64,000 nt of DNA from Nocardia colli (GTDB lineage Bacteria; Actinomycetota; Actinomycetes; Mycobacteriales; Mycobacteriaceae), in NCBI RefSeq assembly GCF_008704205.1, contig NZ_VXLC01000040.1:33856-97855 (forward strand). The letters run 5' to 3'. Every line of letters begins with the position of its first letter. Position 1 is the first letter of the stretch. The position numbers and the translations under genes are program-made. Shown here in pieces: positions 43,238 to 51,485 of this stretch. Under the pieces are notes generated by a model that saw only the letters and a program-made list of their open reading frames with translations, did no database searches and was not told the DNA's origin.

Positions 43238-44404
43238 TCACAGGTAGAGGCCGGAATTGATGGGATCGTCGCGCACCGAACGGATCTTGCCGTCGCCGTC
43301 GCGCAGCGCCACCAACTCGGCCAGCGTCGCGCCGTCCGGGCAGGCGGCATCGGCCGGGGTGTCCGGACGACGTTCCCGCGCGAGCCAGGCCGCCGACTCG
43401 GCGGGCGAGAGCCGGCCGACCTCGAGCTGGGCCAGGCAGCGACCCGGCCGGGTGACCGCGGGGTGCAGCCGGGACAGGTCCTCGTTGGTGGTGATCGCGA
43501 CCAGCACGTCGCGGCCCTGGCCGAGCATGCCGTCGGTCAGGTTGAGCAGCCGCGAAAGGCCCTGACCCGCGGTTTCTTTCGCCTCGCCGCGGATCAGCTC
43601 GTCGCAGTCCTCCAGCACCAGCATGCGCCAGCGCTTGGCGGACTCGTCGTCACCGTCGACACCGGCCGCCACGTCCATCAGGTAGCCGGGCTTGCCGAAC
43701 ATCACCTCGGGGTCGAGCACACAGTCGAATTGGCACCACGGCGCCCAGGTCCGGGCGAGCGCACGCAACGCGGTGGTCTTTCCGGTGCCCGGCGGTCCGT
43801 GCAGCAGCACCAGGCGACCGCGCACGTCGGCCGCGGTCAACGCCATCAGCCGATCCAATGCGTTCGCGACGTCGCCGGGATAGTTGCCGCGGATCGCCGG
43901 CCACTCGGGCGCCGAAATCGCGTGCCCCCGGCGCTGCGGACCGTGCCCGCCCATGTGCCAGAAGCCCATCTCGATGGTCTCGCCGACCTCCGGTTGCGCG
44001 GCCGCGCCCTTGGTCGACTCGGCGAGTATCGCGGCGGCCAGTTCGTCGGTCTCGGCGGTGACCTCGACCATCGCCGACCCACCCGACCACTTCATCGCGC
44101 GCAGCGACCAGCCGGGGCCGACCACCAGGGTCGCGAGGCTGTCGTCCTCCCGTACCGAACGCACCACCCGGCCGTGTTCCGGGCGCAGCAGCGCCTCCGG
44201 GTTGATCCGCTCGAAGCGCGCGATGTGCGCGCACGGCTGATCACCGCGCAGGAACGGGGCCACCGCGAGCGCGTCGATCGTGTCCCGGGTGGTGTAGGCG
44301 GAATCGACGGTGACAGCCCACGGGAGCCGCTCGGCGAGATCGGCCGAGGGCTCGCTCGGGTCGATCAACCGAAGAGGCTCATTACGTGCGGACACCTGGA
44401 GCAT
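43238..44404 (-). CDS. AAA ATPase with DUF5925-type N-terminal domain
   Basis: A 388-aa protein. An N-terminal beta-rich domain of about 185 residues (DUF5925-like) is followed by an AAA module with Walker A GPPGTGKTT (203-211), Walker B MLVLEDCDEL and an Arg-finger region HPAVTRPGRCLAQ. It is a cytoplasmic remodelling ATPase of unknown client. It lies between two paralogous LppU-like genes in the same orientation, with short gaps, so it may act on or with them. Confidence 0.85.
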   Translation of the reverse strand: MLQVSARNEPLRLIDPSEPSADLAERLPWAVTVDSAYTTRDTIDALAVAPFLRGDQPCAHIARFERINPEALLRPEHGRVVRSVREDDSLATLVVGPGWSLRAMKWSGGSAMVEVTAETDELAAAILAESTKGAAAQPEVGETIEMGFWHMGGHGPQRRGHAISAPEWPAIRGNYPGDVANALDRLMALTAADVRGRLVLLHGPPGTGKTTALRALARTWAPWCQFDCVLDPEVMFGKPGYLMDVAAGVDGDDESAKRWRMLVLEDCDELIRGEAKETAGQGLSRLLNLTDGMLGQGRDVLVAITTNEDLSRLHPAVTRPGRCLAQLEVGRLSPAESAAWLARERRPDTPADAACPDGATLAELVALRDGDGKIRSVRDDPINSGLYL

Positions 44405-44452
44405 GATCAGGGTTGCCGACCGGCCCTGTCCAGCAATTTAAATCGCGGACGA

Positions 44453-45046
44453 TCATCTTCCGACCTCACGCAGGCAGATCGTGGCCGGCTCCGGCGTCGA
44501 ATAGACCAGGCCCCACTGGGCTCTGGTGTCGCGCCCGCACAGCAGCCGATCCGTGGCGCCGGGCACGATCTTGCTCACCCGGTAGCTGCGGGGCGCGCAG
44601 GGCGTCTTGCGGCTGACGAACCCGGGCAGGTCCTCGAAGCAGTCGCCCTCGGCGGCGTTGAGCGTCAGGCACAACCGGTAGCCGTCCGGCCCGGCCATCT
44701 TGTAGTAGGCGTAATCGGCGCTCGGGCAGGCATCGACGTCGTTGTCCACCCGCAGCGCCACCCGGTAGTTGGCCTCCGGGTCGGTGCACGCGGCCTGCGC
44801 GAGTTCGGCGGCGCTGGTCGTGCCCCACACCTTCGCGCAGCTCCCGGCGGTGATCTTCGCTTCGCCGGGAGCCGATTTCATATTGACGACGACGCCGACG
44901 ACCAGGCACACCACGACACCGACGACGAGCACGGCGAGCTTGACCATCCACCGTGCCTGCCACGGTTTTCGGCGCACCGGCACCGCGAGTTCGAGACCCG
45001 TTGCGCCGTCACCGGTTTCGGTGGGCGGCGGAAAGCCCTGCGACAT
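44453..45046 (-). CDS. LppU-like membrane-anchored Cys-rich protein 2
   Basis: A 197-aa protein. A short cytoplasmic N-terminus is followed by one membrane helix (VKLAVLVVGVVVCLVVGVVV). The extracytoplasmic domain is colinear with the 42462-43127 product: GSCAKVWGTT, ACTDPEANYRVALRVD, LCLTLNAAEGDCF, TPCAPRSY, LCGRDT, TICLREVGR. It starts at ATG 45046 after GGGGGA. First gene of the possible three-gene set LppU2 > AAA > LppU1. Confidence 0.8.
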   Translation of the reverse strand: MSQGFPPPTETGDGATGLELAVPVRRKPWQARWMVKLAVLVVGVVVCLVVGVVVNMKSAPGEAKITAGSCAKVWGTTSAAELAQAACTDPEANYRVALRVDNDVDACPSADYAYYKMAGPDGYRLCLTLNAAEGDCFEDLPGFVSRKTPCAPRSYRVSKIVPGATDRLLCGRDTRAQWGLVYSTPEPATICLREVGR

Positions 45047-45100
45047 AGCTGTTTCCCCCTGAGGCGAATAGGTCCGGATGAAACTATCTCACGATCGAAA

Positions 45101-45134
45101 AACGACCCCCCGCCCTGATCGGCGGAGGGTCGTT
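45101..45134 (-). terminator. intrinsic terminator of the pnt operon
   Basis: Hairpin arms 45101-45114 and 45121-45134 (AACGACC ... GGTCGTT, with one mismatch) enclose a 6-nt loop. On the minus strand the stem is followed by TTTTT. It lies 19 bp after the pntB stop. Confidence 0.8.
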
Positions 45135-45152
45135 CACGTGAATCCGGCTGCC

Positions 45153-46586
45153 TTACAGCGCCTTCAGTTCCTCGGTGACCGCGCCGACGGACTTCTTCGC
45201 GTCGCCGAACAGCATGGAGGTGTGGTCGGCGTAGAACAGCGGGTTGTCGATGCCGGCGAAGCCGGAGTTCATCGAGCGCTTGAGCACGATGACGCTCTTG
45301 GCCTGGTCGACATTGAGCACCGGCATGCCGTAGATCGGGCTGCTGGCGTCCTCGCGGGCGGCCGGGTTGGTGACGTCGTTCGCGCCGATGACCAGGGCGA
45401 CATCGGTGCGGGAGAACTCGCCGTTGATGTCGTCCATCTCCTTGAGCGCGTCATAGGAGACCTCGGCCTCGGCCAGCAGCACGTTCATGTGCCCGGGCAT
45501 GCGACCGGCGACCGGGTGGATGGCGTATTTGACCTCGACGCCCTTGGCCTCGAGCAGGGCCGCCATCTCCTTGACCGCGTGCTGGGCCTGGGCCACGGCC
45601 ATGCCGTAACCCGGGACCACGATGACCTGGTTGGCGTAGGCCATCTGGATCGCGGCGTCCGCGGCGGAGGTGGCCTTGGCCTGCTTGGCCTCGCCGTCGC
45701 CGCCGGCGCCGGGAGCCGTTCCGCCGCCGCCGAATCCGCCCGCGACGATGGCCGGGATGGACCGGTTCATCGCCTTGGCCATCAGGTTGGTCAGGATGGT
45801 GCCGGACGCTCCGACGATCATGCCGGCCACGATCATCGCGGTGTTGTTCAGCGCCAGACCCGCTGCGGCGGCCGACAATCCGGTCAGCGCGTTGAGCAGC
45901 GAGATGACCACGGGCATGTCCGCGCCGCCGATCGGCAGCACCACCGCGAGGCCGAGCACGCCGGCCAGCACGAGCACCGCGATCATCCACAGTTGAGAGA
46001 CACCATCATCGGTGGCGCCGATGCCGATCACCACGGCCGCGGCGATCGCGCCGATCAGCAGCAGCAGGTTCAGCGGCTGCTGCAACTTGCCCAGCCCGAG
46101 CGGGCGGCCGGGCAGGATCTCCTGCAACTTGCCGAACGCGATCAGCGAGCCCCAGAACGAGATCGAGCCGATGATCGCGGCGAACAGCGAGCCGACCACG
46201 ATGTGCACGGTGGGCTCTTCGTCGAAGTGCGAAAAGCCTTGGCTGTTGATGAATTCCGACCATGCGATGAGCGCGACCGTGCCGCCGCCGACGCCGTTGA
46301 ACGCGGCGACCAGCTGGGGCATGGCGGTCATCTTGGTGAACTTGGCCGGCGGCACGCCCAGGGCGATACCGACCACCAGACCGGCGATGATCAGGATCCA
46401 ATTGCTGGTGTGGCGCACCGAGATCAGCGTCGCGACGACGGCGATGAACATGCCGACCGCCGCGATCAGGTTTCCGCGCACCGCGGTCTTCGGGCCGGTC
46501 AGGCCCATCAGACCGTAGATGAACATGCCGAAGGCGATGATGTAGAGCCCGTTGACCAGGTAGCTCACATTGTCAAAGGTATGCAT
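45153..46586 (-). CDS. pntB: NAD(P) transhydrogenase beta subunit
   Basis: A 477-aa integral membrane protein with about nine helices and a C-terminal NADP-binding domain (VPGYGMAVAQAQHAVKEM, GANDVTNPAAR). It carries part of the proton channel of the transhydrogenase that reduces NADP with NADH at the expense of the proton gradient. ATG 46586 overlaps the pntAb stop by one base (TGATG). A GTG immediately before it is an alternative. Confidence 0.95.
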   Translation of the reverse strand: MHTFDNVSYLVNGLYIIAFGMFIYGLMGLTGPKTAVRGNLIAAVGMFIAVVATLISVRHTSNWILIIAGLVVGIALGVPPAKFTKMTAMPQLVAAFNGVGGGTVALIAWSEFINSQGFSHFDEEPTVHIVVGSLFAAIIGSISFWGSLIAFGKLQEILPGRPLGLGKLQQPLNLLLLIGAIAAAVVIGIGATDDGVSQLWMIAVLVLAGVLGLAVVLPIGGADMPVVISLLNALTGLSAAAAGLALNNTAMIVAGMIVGASGTILTNLMAKAMNRSIPAIVAGGFGGGGTAPGAGGDGEAKQAKATSAADAAIQMAYANQVIVVPGYGMAVAQAQHAVKEMAALLEAKGVEVKYAIHPVAGRMPGHMNVLLAEAEVSYDALKEMDDINGEFSRTDVALVIGANDVTNPAAREDASSPIYGMPVLNVDQAKSVIVLKRSMNSGFAGIDNPLFYADHTSMLFGDAKKSVGAVTEELKAL

Positions 46587-46900
46587 CACTTATCCGCCTT
46601 CACGGGGGCCGCTTTTTTGCCCTTGAACATGCCGAGCATGCGGTCGGTCACCACGAAACCACCGATGACGTTGAGGGTTCCGAACACGACGGCGACGAAC
46701 AGGATGATCTGGGTCAGGATCGACGGGTCCTGCACGTTGCCCAGGGTGACCAGCGCGCCGAGCACGACGATGCCGTGAATGGCGTTGGTGCCGGACATGA
46801 GTGGGGTGTGCAGGGTGTTGGGCACCTTGGAGATGACCGCGAAACCGACGAACCCGGACAGGACCAGGATCGCGATGTTCGCGAGGAGTTCGGTGTACAT
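46586..46900 (-). CDS. pntAb: NAD(P) transhydrogenase alpha subunit, membrane part
   Basis: A 104-aa small subunit with three membrane helices (LANIAILVLSGFVGFAVI, TPLMSGTNAIHGIVVLGALV, IILFVAVVFGTLNVIGGF). It is split off from the NAD-binding part, as in mycobacteria and other three-subunit forms. Its ATG shares a base with the pntAa stop. Confidence 0.95.
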   Translation of the reverse strand: MYTELLANIAILVLSGFVGFAVISKVPNTLHTPLMSGTNAIHGIVVLGALVTLGNVQDPSILTQIILFVAVVFGTLNVIGGFVVTDRMLGMFKGKKAAPVKADK

Positions 46901-48018
46901 CAGGCTTCCACCTCACGGGTCACGCAGGAATCGGCGAGCACCTGATCACTGAAGTCAGGCGCGAGCTTTCCGTCGACCAGCATCAGTTCCAGCAGCGCCG
47001 AGATGTTCTTCGAGTACAGCTCGGACGCGTGCTCGGGCATGGTGGCGGGCAGGTTCAGCGGCGAGGCGATGGTGACCTCGTGCTTGACCACGACCTCGCC
47101 GGGCTCGGTGAGTTCACAGTTGCCGCCGGTCTCCCCGGCCAGGTCGACGATCACGCTGCCGGGCTTCATGCCCTCGACCGCGGCGGCGGTCACCAGGCGC
47201 GGCGCGGGGCGACCCGGCACTAGCGCGGTGGTGATCACCACGTCGAAACCCTTGATCGCGTCTTCCAAAGCCTGTTGCTGCTTGGCCTTTTCCTCGTCGG
47301 TGAGCTCGCGGGCGTAGCCGCCCTCACCGGCGGCGTCGATGCCGAGATCGAGCCACTGCGCACCGACCGAACGCACCTGATCGGCGACCTCGGGGCGCAC
47401 GTCGTAGCCGGTGGTGCGGCCGCCGAGGCGCTTGGCCGTGGCCAGCGCCTGGAGTCCGGCGACGCCGACGCCGAGCACCAGCACGGTCGCGGGCTTCACC
47501 GTGCCCGCCGCGGTGGTGAGCATCGGGAAGAAGCGGGTCGATTCGGACGCGGCCAGCAGCACGGCCTTATATCCGGCGACGTTGGCCTGCGAGGACAGCG
47601 CGTCCATCACCTGCGCGCGCGAGATGCGCGGGATCGCCTCGACCGCGAAGGCTTGCACCCCGGCGGCTTTCAGCTTGCCGATCTGGTTGTCCGCGTTGCG
47701 CGGGGCCAGGAAGCCGATCAGGGTCTGCCCGTCGGACAGCTTCGCCACCTCGGCGTCGCTGGGCGGGGCGACCTTGACGACCACCTCGGCCGACCACGGA
47801 TCGCCGATCGTCGCGCCAGCCGCTTCGTAGGCGCTGTCGGGAATGAGCGCGCCGAGCCCGGCACCGGACTCGATCACCACCTGCACGCCCTGCTTCAACA
47901 GGGTCGGAATGATCTTCGGCACCAATGCGACACGTCGTTCGCCCGCGTTGGACTCGCGAACGACTCCGACACGCGCGCCGCGTGGCGACTCGTCGCCTAC
48001 GCTCTGCGTTGTCTCCAC
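46900..48018 (-). CDS. pntAa: NAD(P) transhydrogenase alpha subunit, NAD-binding part
   Basis: A 372-aa soluble subunit with alanine-dehydrogenase-like folds. It begins with VGVVRESNAGERRVALVP, carries the Rossmann motif VLGVGVAGLQALATAKRLGG, and has the conserved VDLAGETGGNCELT near the end. First gene of pntAa-pntAb-pntB. GTG 48018 has AAGGA upstream. Confidence 0.95.
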   Translation of the reverse strand: METTQSVGDESPRGARVGVVRESNAGERRVALVPKIIPTLLKQGVQVVIESGAGLGALIPDSAYEAAGATIGDPWSAEVVVKVAPPSDAEVAKLSDGQTLIGFLAPRNADNQIGKLKAAGVQAFAVEAIPRISRAQVMDALSSQANVAGYKAVLLAASESTRFFPMLTTAAGTVKPATVLVLGVGVAGLQALATAKRLGGRTTGYDVRPEVADQVRSVGAQWLDLGIDAAGEGGYARELTDEEKAKQQQALEDAIKGFDVVITTALVPGRPAPRLVTAAAVEGMKPGSVIVDLAGETGGNCELTEPGEVVVKHEVTIASPLNLPATMPEHASELYSKNISALLELMLVDGKLAPDFSDQVLADSCVTREVEA

Positions 48019-48425
48019 TATGTCAGTTCCTTCTCGTGCTGAGCTTCAGGCATCAGATGGGACGACCGGACGATGTTACTTCTGAGTAAGGTCGCCCAAA
48101 TCCTCGCAACTGTACCTGGCGCTTTGTGCGGAACGCTGAGACGCCCGTCACAAGATCATGCCTGATTCCGCCGGTTTGCCGGATTCTCCAGTTGGCTGCG
48201 GACAATATGGTCACCTCCCGCGCTTTCAGCTGTTCGGATGAGCGCCGATACTGATGGTTGTCGCTACGAGTGGCCTGAACAAGAGCGCACTCAGGGGTCC
48301 ATTACTTACCCGTAGGTTCGACACCAGGTCAGGGCGTGGACGCGGCTTCGAAGAGTGACGTGCGTCATGGGCGATTCGCGGTCGGGGGTGTTCGGCACCG
48401 CTCGTACGCCGTAAGGTCCTGCGGT
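48019..48425. other. gene-free divergent region between pntAa and the HIT gene
   Basis: About 400 bp without a credible coding region. It must hold the pnt promoter on the minus strand and that of the HIT gene on the plus strand. The only structure I see is CCGGTTTGCCGG near 48171. No riboswitch-like pattern was recognised. Confidence 0.5.
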
Positions 48426-48917
48426 GTGAACGACTGCGTCTTCTGCCGCATCGTGGCCGGCGAGGCCCCGGCGACGAAGGTGTACGAGGACGACATCCTC
48501 TGCGCCTTCCTCGATATCCGGCCCATCGCCCGCGGCCACATGCTCGTGGTGCCGAAACAGCACGCCACCGAACTCGAGGATCTCGACGCCGAATTGGGCG
48601 CGTACGTGTTCCGCGCCGGACATCGGCTCGCGCTCGCCGTGCGGCGCAGCACGCTCGCCGCCGACGGCGCGAACCTGCTGCTCAACGACGGCACCGCCGC
48701 CTTCCAGACCGTCCCGCACGTGCACCTGCACGTGATCCCGCGCAAGCACGGCGACAAGTTCCGCTTCGCCGCCGGGGTGATGCTGCGCCGGCCGCACGAC
48801 GCGCAATCCACCGCGACCGCCATCCAGGGCGGAATCGCGGCGCTGGAGCGCGACGAAAAGCCGGGCCTCGATGGGAAACTGGGCATGGAAGCCCCGGACG
48901 AAGGAGTGCAGGGATGA
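48426..48917 (+). CDS. HIT family hydrolase
   Basis: A 163-aa nucleotide-binding hydrolase or transferase. The histidine triad is HVHLHVIPR, and the N-terminal VNDCVFCRIVAGEAPATKVYEDD is typical of HINT/HIT proteins with the Cys pair. GTG 48426 is chosen because family similarity begins there. TAAGGT lies 8 nt upstream. It overlaps the next gene by 4 bp. Confidence 0.88.
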   Translation: MNDCVFCRIVAGEAPATKVYEDDILCAFLDIRPIARGHMLVVPKQHATELEDLDAELGAYVFRAGHRLALAVRRSTLAADGANLLLNDGTAAFQTVPHVHLHVIPRKHGDKFRFAAGVMLRRPHDAQSTATAIQGGIAALERDEKPGLDGKLGMEAPDEGVQG

Positions 48918-49753
48918 CCGACCCGACGCTGGACCGGACCGAGCTGTCCGCACGCCTGTCCGAACAGTGGGACGCGATCGCCGCGCTGGTCGCCGACCTC
49001 GACGAAAACCAGTGGCGCGCATCGACTTCGCTGCCGGGCTGGACCGTGTTCGATGTGGTCGCGCATGTCGTCGGCACCGAATCGTGGCTGCTCGGCGAGC
49101 GGCCGCCGCCGCACGACCCGATCACGGTGAAGACCGATGTGAGCACGCTGCCGCATGTGCGCAACGAGACCGCGGTGTTCAACGAGATCTGGGTGGACCG
49201 GCTGCGGCCGATGCCCGGCGCACAGCTGCTGGAGGTGTTCCGCGAGATCGTCGACCGCAGGCGGAAAGCCTTGGCCGCCATGGGCGATGAGGAATGGCAG
49301 GCGCTGACCCAGTCGCCGATCGGACAGGTCGCTTACGGGCGGTTCATGCGGGTGCGGTTGTTCGACTGCTGGATGCACGAGCTCGACCTCGCGGACGCGC
49401 TGGGTGTTCAGGTCGAGGAGGGCGGGCCGCGCGGGGAGCTGGGGTTCGCCGAATTCCTGGGCAGTGTGCCGCGCGTCGTGGTGAAAAAGGGTGGAGCGCC
49501 GGACGGTTCGCGGATCACGTTCGTCCTGACCGGAGCGCTGGCCAGGACGCTGCATATTCAGGTGGCGGGGCGGGCGGGCTTCGTGGACTCGTTCGACGAA
49601 CCCGCCACCGTCGAAATCCGGCTGCCCTCAGAGCTTTTCGTTCGGCTCGGCGGCGGACGCACTACCGCGGACGAGCACCTGGACGAGATCGCCATCAGTG
49701 GCGACGAAGAGCTCGGCCGGCGGTTGGTCGCCAATCTCGCCTTCACCTTCTGA
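48914..49753 (+). CDS. DinB-fold maleylpyruvate isomerase family protein (mycothiol-dependent type)
   Basis: A 279-aa protein. The DinB-like four-helix N-terminus has WTVFDVVAHVVGTESWL with a metal His, a later His in CWMHELDLADALG, and a C-terminal SCP2-like domain (LHIQVAGRAGFVDSF). Such proteins in actinobacteria use mycothiol as cofactor for isomerisation or transfer. The substrate is unknown. It is coupled to the HIT gene (ATGA). Confidence 0.85.
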   Translation: MTDPTLDRTELSARLSEQWDAIAALVADLDENQWRASTSLPGWTVFDVVAHVVGTESWLLGERPPPHDPITVKTDVSTLPHVRNETAVFNEIWVDRLRPMPGAQLLEVFREIVDRRRKALAAMGDEEWQALTQSPIGQVAYGRFMRVRLFDCWMHELDLADALGVQVEEGGPRGELGFAEFLGSVPRVVVKKGGAPDGSRITFVLTGALARTLHIQVAGRAGFVDSFDEPATVEIRLPSELFVRLGGGRTTADEHLDEIAISGDEELGRRLVANLAFTF

Positions 49754-49759
49754 GTTCGG

Positions 49760-50413
49760 GTGCGACTGTTCCTGTCCAGCTACCGATTCGGGGCGCACTA
49801 CGACCGGCTCGCGGCGATGGTCGGCGAGCCGGGGCGGGTTGCGTTGATTCCCAACGCCTGTGATGCCTGGCCGGAGATGTGGGCGGGCGCGGTCACCAGC
49901 GATATGGTGCCGCTGCGCAAGCTGGGCTACGCACCCGAGACCGTCGACCTGCGCGACTTCGTCGGCAACCCAGCCGAATTGGAGCGCACGCTGGCCCAGT
50001 TCCCGCTGCTGTGGGTGCGCGGCGGCAACACCTTCGTGCTGCGCGCCCAATTCGCCCGCAGCGGCGCCGATCTCGTGCTACCCAAGCTGCTCGCCGCCGA
50101 CGCGCTGGTGTACGCCGGCTACAGCGCGGGCGCCTGCGTGCTGACGCCGGATCTGCACGGGATCGAAACGGTGGACGACCCCGCCGAGGTCTTACCGACC
50201 TGCGGGATCGAACCGCAGTGGGACGGATTGGGTTTGGTCGATCGCGCGATCGTGCCGCATCTGGACTCCCCCACCGATCCGACCGGCGAATGCGGCGCGC
50301 TCGCCGAGTCCTACCGCGCGGCCGGCGTCGCGCACTGGGCGCTCACCGACGACGACGCGATCATCGTCGAAGGCGACCGGACCGAGACGCTGATCAGTCG
50401 AGCGGCGTCGTGA
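49760..50413 (+). CDS. peptidase E-like (S51) serine peptidase
   Basis: A 217-aa protein. The nucleophile Ser122 is in YAGYSAGA. WVRGGNTFVLRAQF and the RVALIPNACDAW start are typical of PepE dipeptidases and cyanophycinase relatives. GTG 49760 lies 6 bp after the upstream stop, so it is in the same operon. Confidence 0.85.
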   Translation: MRLFLSSYRFGAHYDRLAAMVGEPGRVALIPNACDAWPEMWAGAVTSDMVPLRKLGYAPETVDLRDFVGNPAELERTLAQFPLLWVRGGNTFVLRAQFARSGADLVLPKLLAADALVYAGYSAGACVLTPDLHGIETVDDPAEVLPTCGIEPQWDGLGLVDRAIVPHLDSPTDPTGECGALAESYRAAGVAHWALTDDDAIIVEGDRTETLISRAAS

Positions 50414-50454
50414 ACGACCACGACCGCTGCTCCAGGTCGCGCGCGCTGTAGTCG

Positions 50455-50961
50455 CTAAGACCTCACGTGCGGTGCGAGTTCGGATTCCGGTGCGCGGCGG
50501 AACACGATCCAGCGCATCGTGCTGTACATGTAGACCGCCTCGCATCCGCCCGCGAGCAGCCGGGCCAGGTGATATTCGAGGCCGAGGGCGGTCAGGCCGC
50601 TGCCGACGCCGAGGATGAACGCGACGTAGTTGATCGCGACGACCACGCCGTACACGGCGGCCTGTTTGCCGACCGGGGCGTGCGAATGGAAATTGAAGGT
50701 GCGGTTGAGCACGAAGCTGAGGCCGAACGCGCAGATGTAGGCGATGGTGATCGACAGCCACACCGGCAGGCCCCACCAGCCGTGGAACACGGTCAGCAGC
50801 ACCAGATCGACGGCGAAGGTGAAGCTGTTGATCAGCGCGAAACCGAGGAAGGTCGGGGCGACCAGCCGATTCAGCCCCCACGGCAGCCAGGCCACCACGG
50901 CCTCGCACCATCGGGTGAACCGGTCCGCGACCGTGTCGGTGGTTCTCGCCAGCTCGTGCAC
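50455..50961 (-). CDS. GtrA-like membrane protein
   Basis: A 168-aa protein with four membrane helices. LINSFTFAVDLVLL and SFVLNRTFNFHS are the standard GtrA motifs. The family is linked to flipping or transfer of polyprenyl-linked sugars in wall polysaccharide synthesis. It starts at a GTG and is monocistronic. A second GtrA gene is at 60228. Confidence 0.83.
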   Translation of the reverse strand: MHELARTTDTVADRFTRWCEAVVAWLPWGLNRLVAPTFLGFALINSFTFAVDLVLLTVFHGWWGLPVWLSITIAYICAFGLSFVLNRTFNFHSHAPVGKQAAVYGVVVAINYVAFILGVGSGLTALGLEYHLARLLAGGCEAVYMYSTMRWIVFRRAPESELAPHVRS

Positions 50962-51018
50962 GCAGCCAGCCTGCCAGCGGCAGGTGTCCGCTAGGTGATC
51001 ACTCAGCGAACTGGGTGT

Positions 51019-51339
51019 TCAGCTGATCTGGGCTGCGGAGGCTTCAGAGGTGCCACGGTCGAGTCCGGCCCAGGCGGTCAGGCAGCGGCGCTTGGTGACG
51101 TCGTCGGCCTCGGTGAGCAGTGTGTCGAGGAGGTCGCGCGGGTTGTCGTGCCATCGGGCGGTGAGGTCGGCGAGGGTTTCCTTGCCGAAGATGCCGGAGC
51201 GGTCCAGGGCGGTCAGCCACTCGGCGTGGTCGCCGGCGTGGACGCGGCGTAGCACCGCGGGGTCGATGCCGCCCTCGACGAACTCGCTGGAGAACATCGC
51301 GGCGACCAGCTCGCGGCGACCGTGCGATTCGTCCTGCAT
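51019..51339 (-). CDS. hypothetical protein (106 aa)
   Basis: Not recognised. The start is at ATG 51339, with GGAGGG 9 nt before it, rather than the upstream in-frame ATG at 51390. It is a soluble, helical, acidic protein (VAAMFSSEFVEGGIDPAVLRRVHAGDHAEWL). It is divergent from the FAD oxidase gene. Confidence 0.65.
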   Translation of the reverse strand: MQDESHGRRELVAAMFSSEFVEGGIDPAVLRRVHAGDHAEWLTALDRSGIFGKETLADLTARWHDNPRDLLDTLLTEADDVTKRRCLTAWAGLDRGTSEASAAQIS

Positions 51340-51485
51340 CCGAACATCCCTCCGAGTTGCGTTGCGGCGCTGCGTGGATCTGCTCGGCATTCTTATCCCG
51401 AACCGGCACGAACGCCACTGTGGCGGGTGACATCACATTCGGTGGCTTGCGTGGCGTCGCCGCCCGGGCGGGCTAGCGTGGGGAT

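Noticed and set aside
45101..45134. Operator palindrome
   Set aside because: It lies between convergently or serially ended genes with a TTTTT tract on the minus strand, so a terminator explains it fully.
48019..48425. Small gene or riboswitch in the 400-bp pnt/HIT gap
   Set aside because: No frame with ribosome site and coding character, and no conserved RNA pattern that I can recognise.
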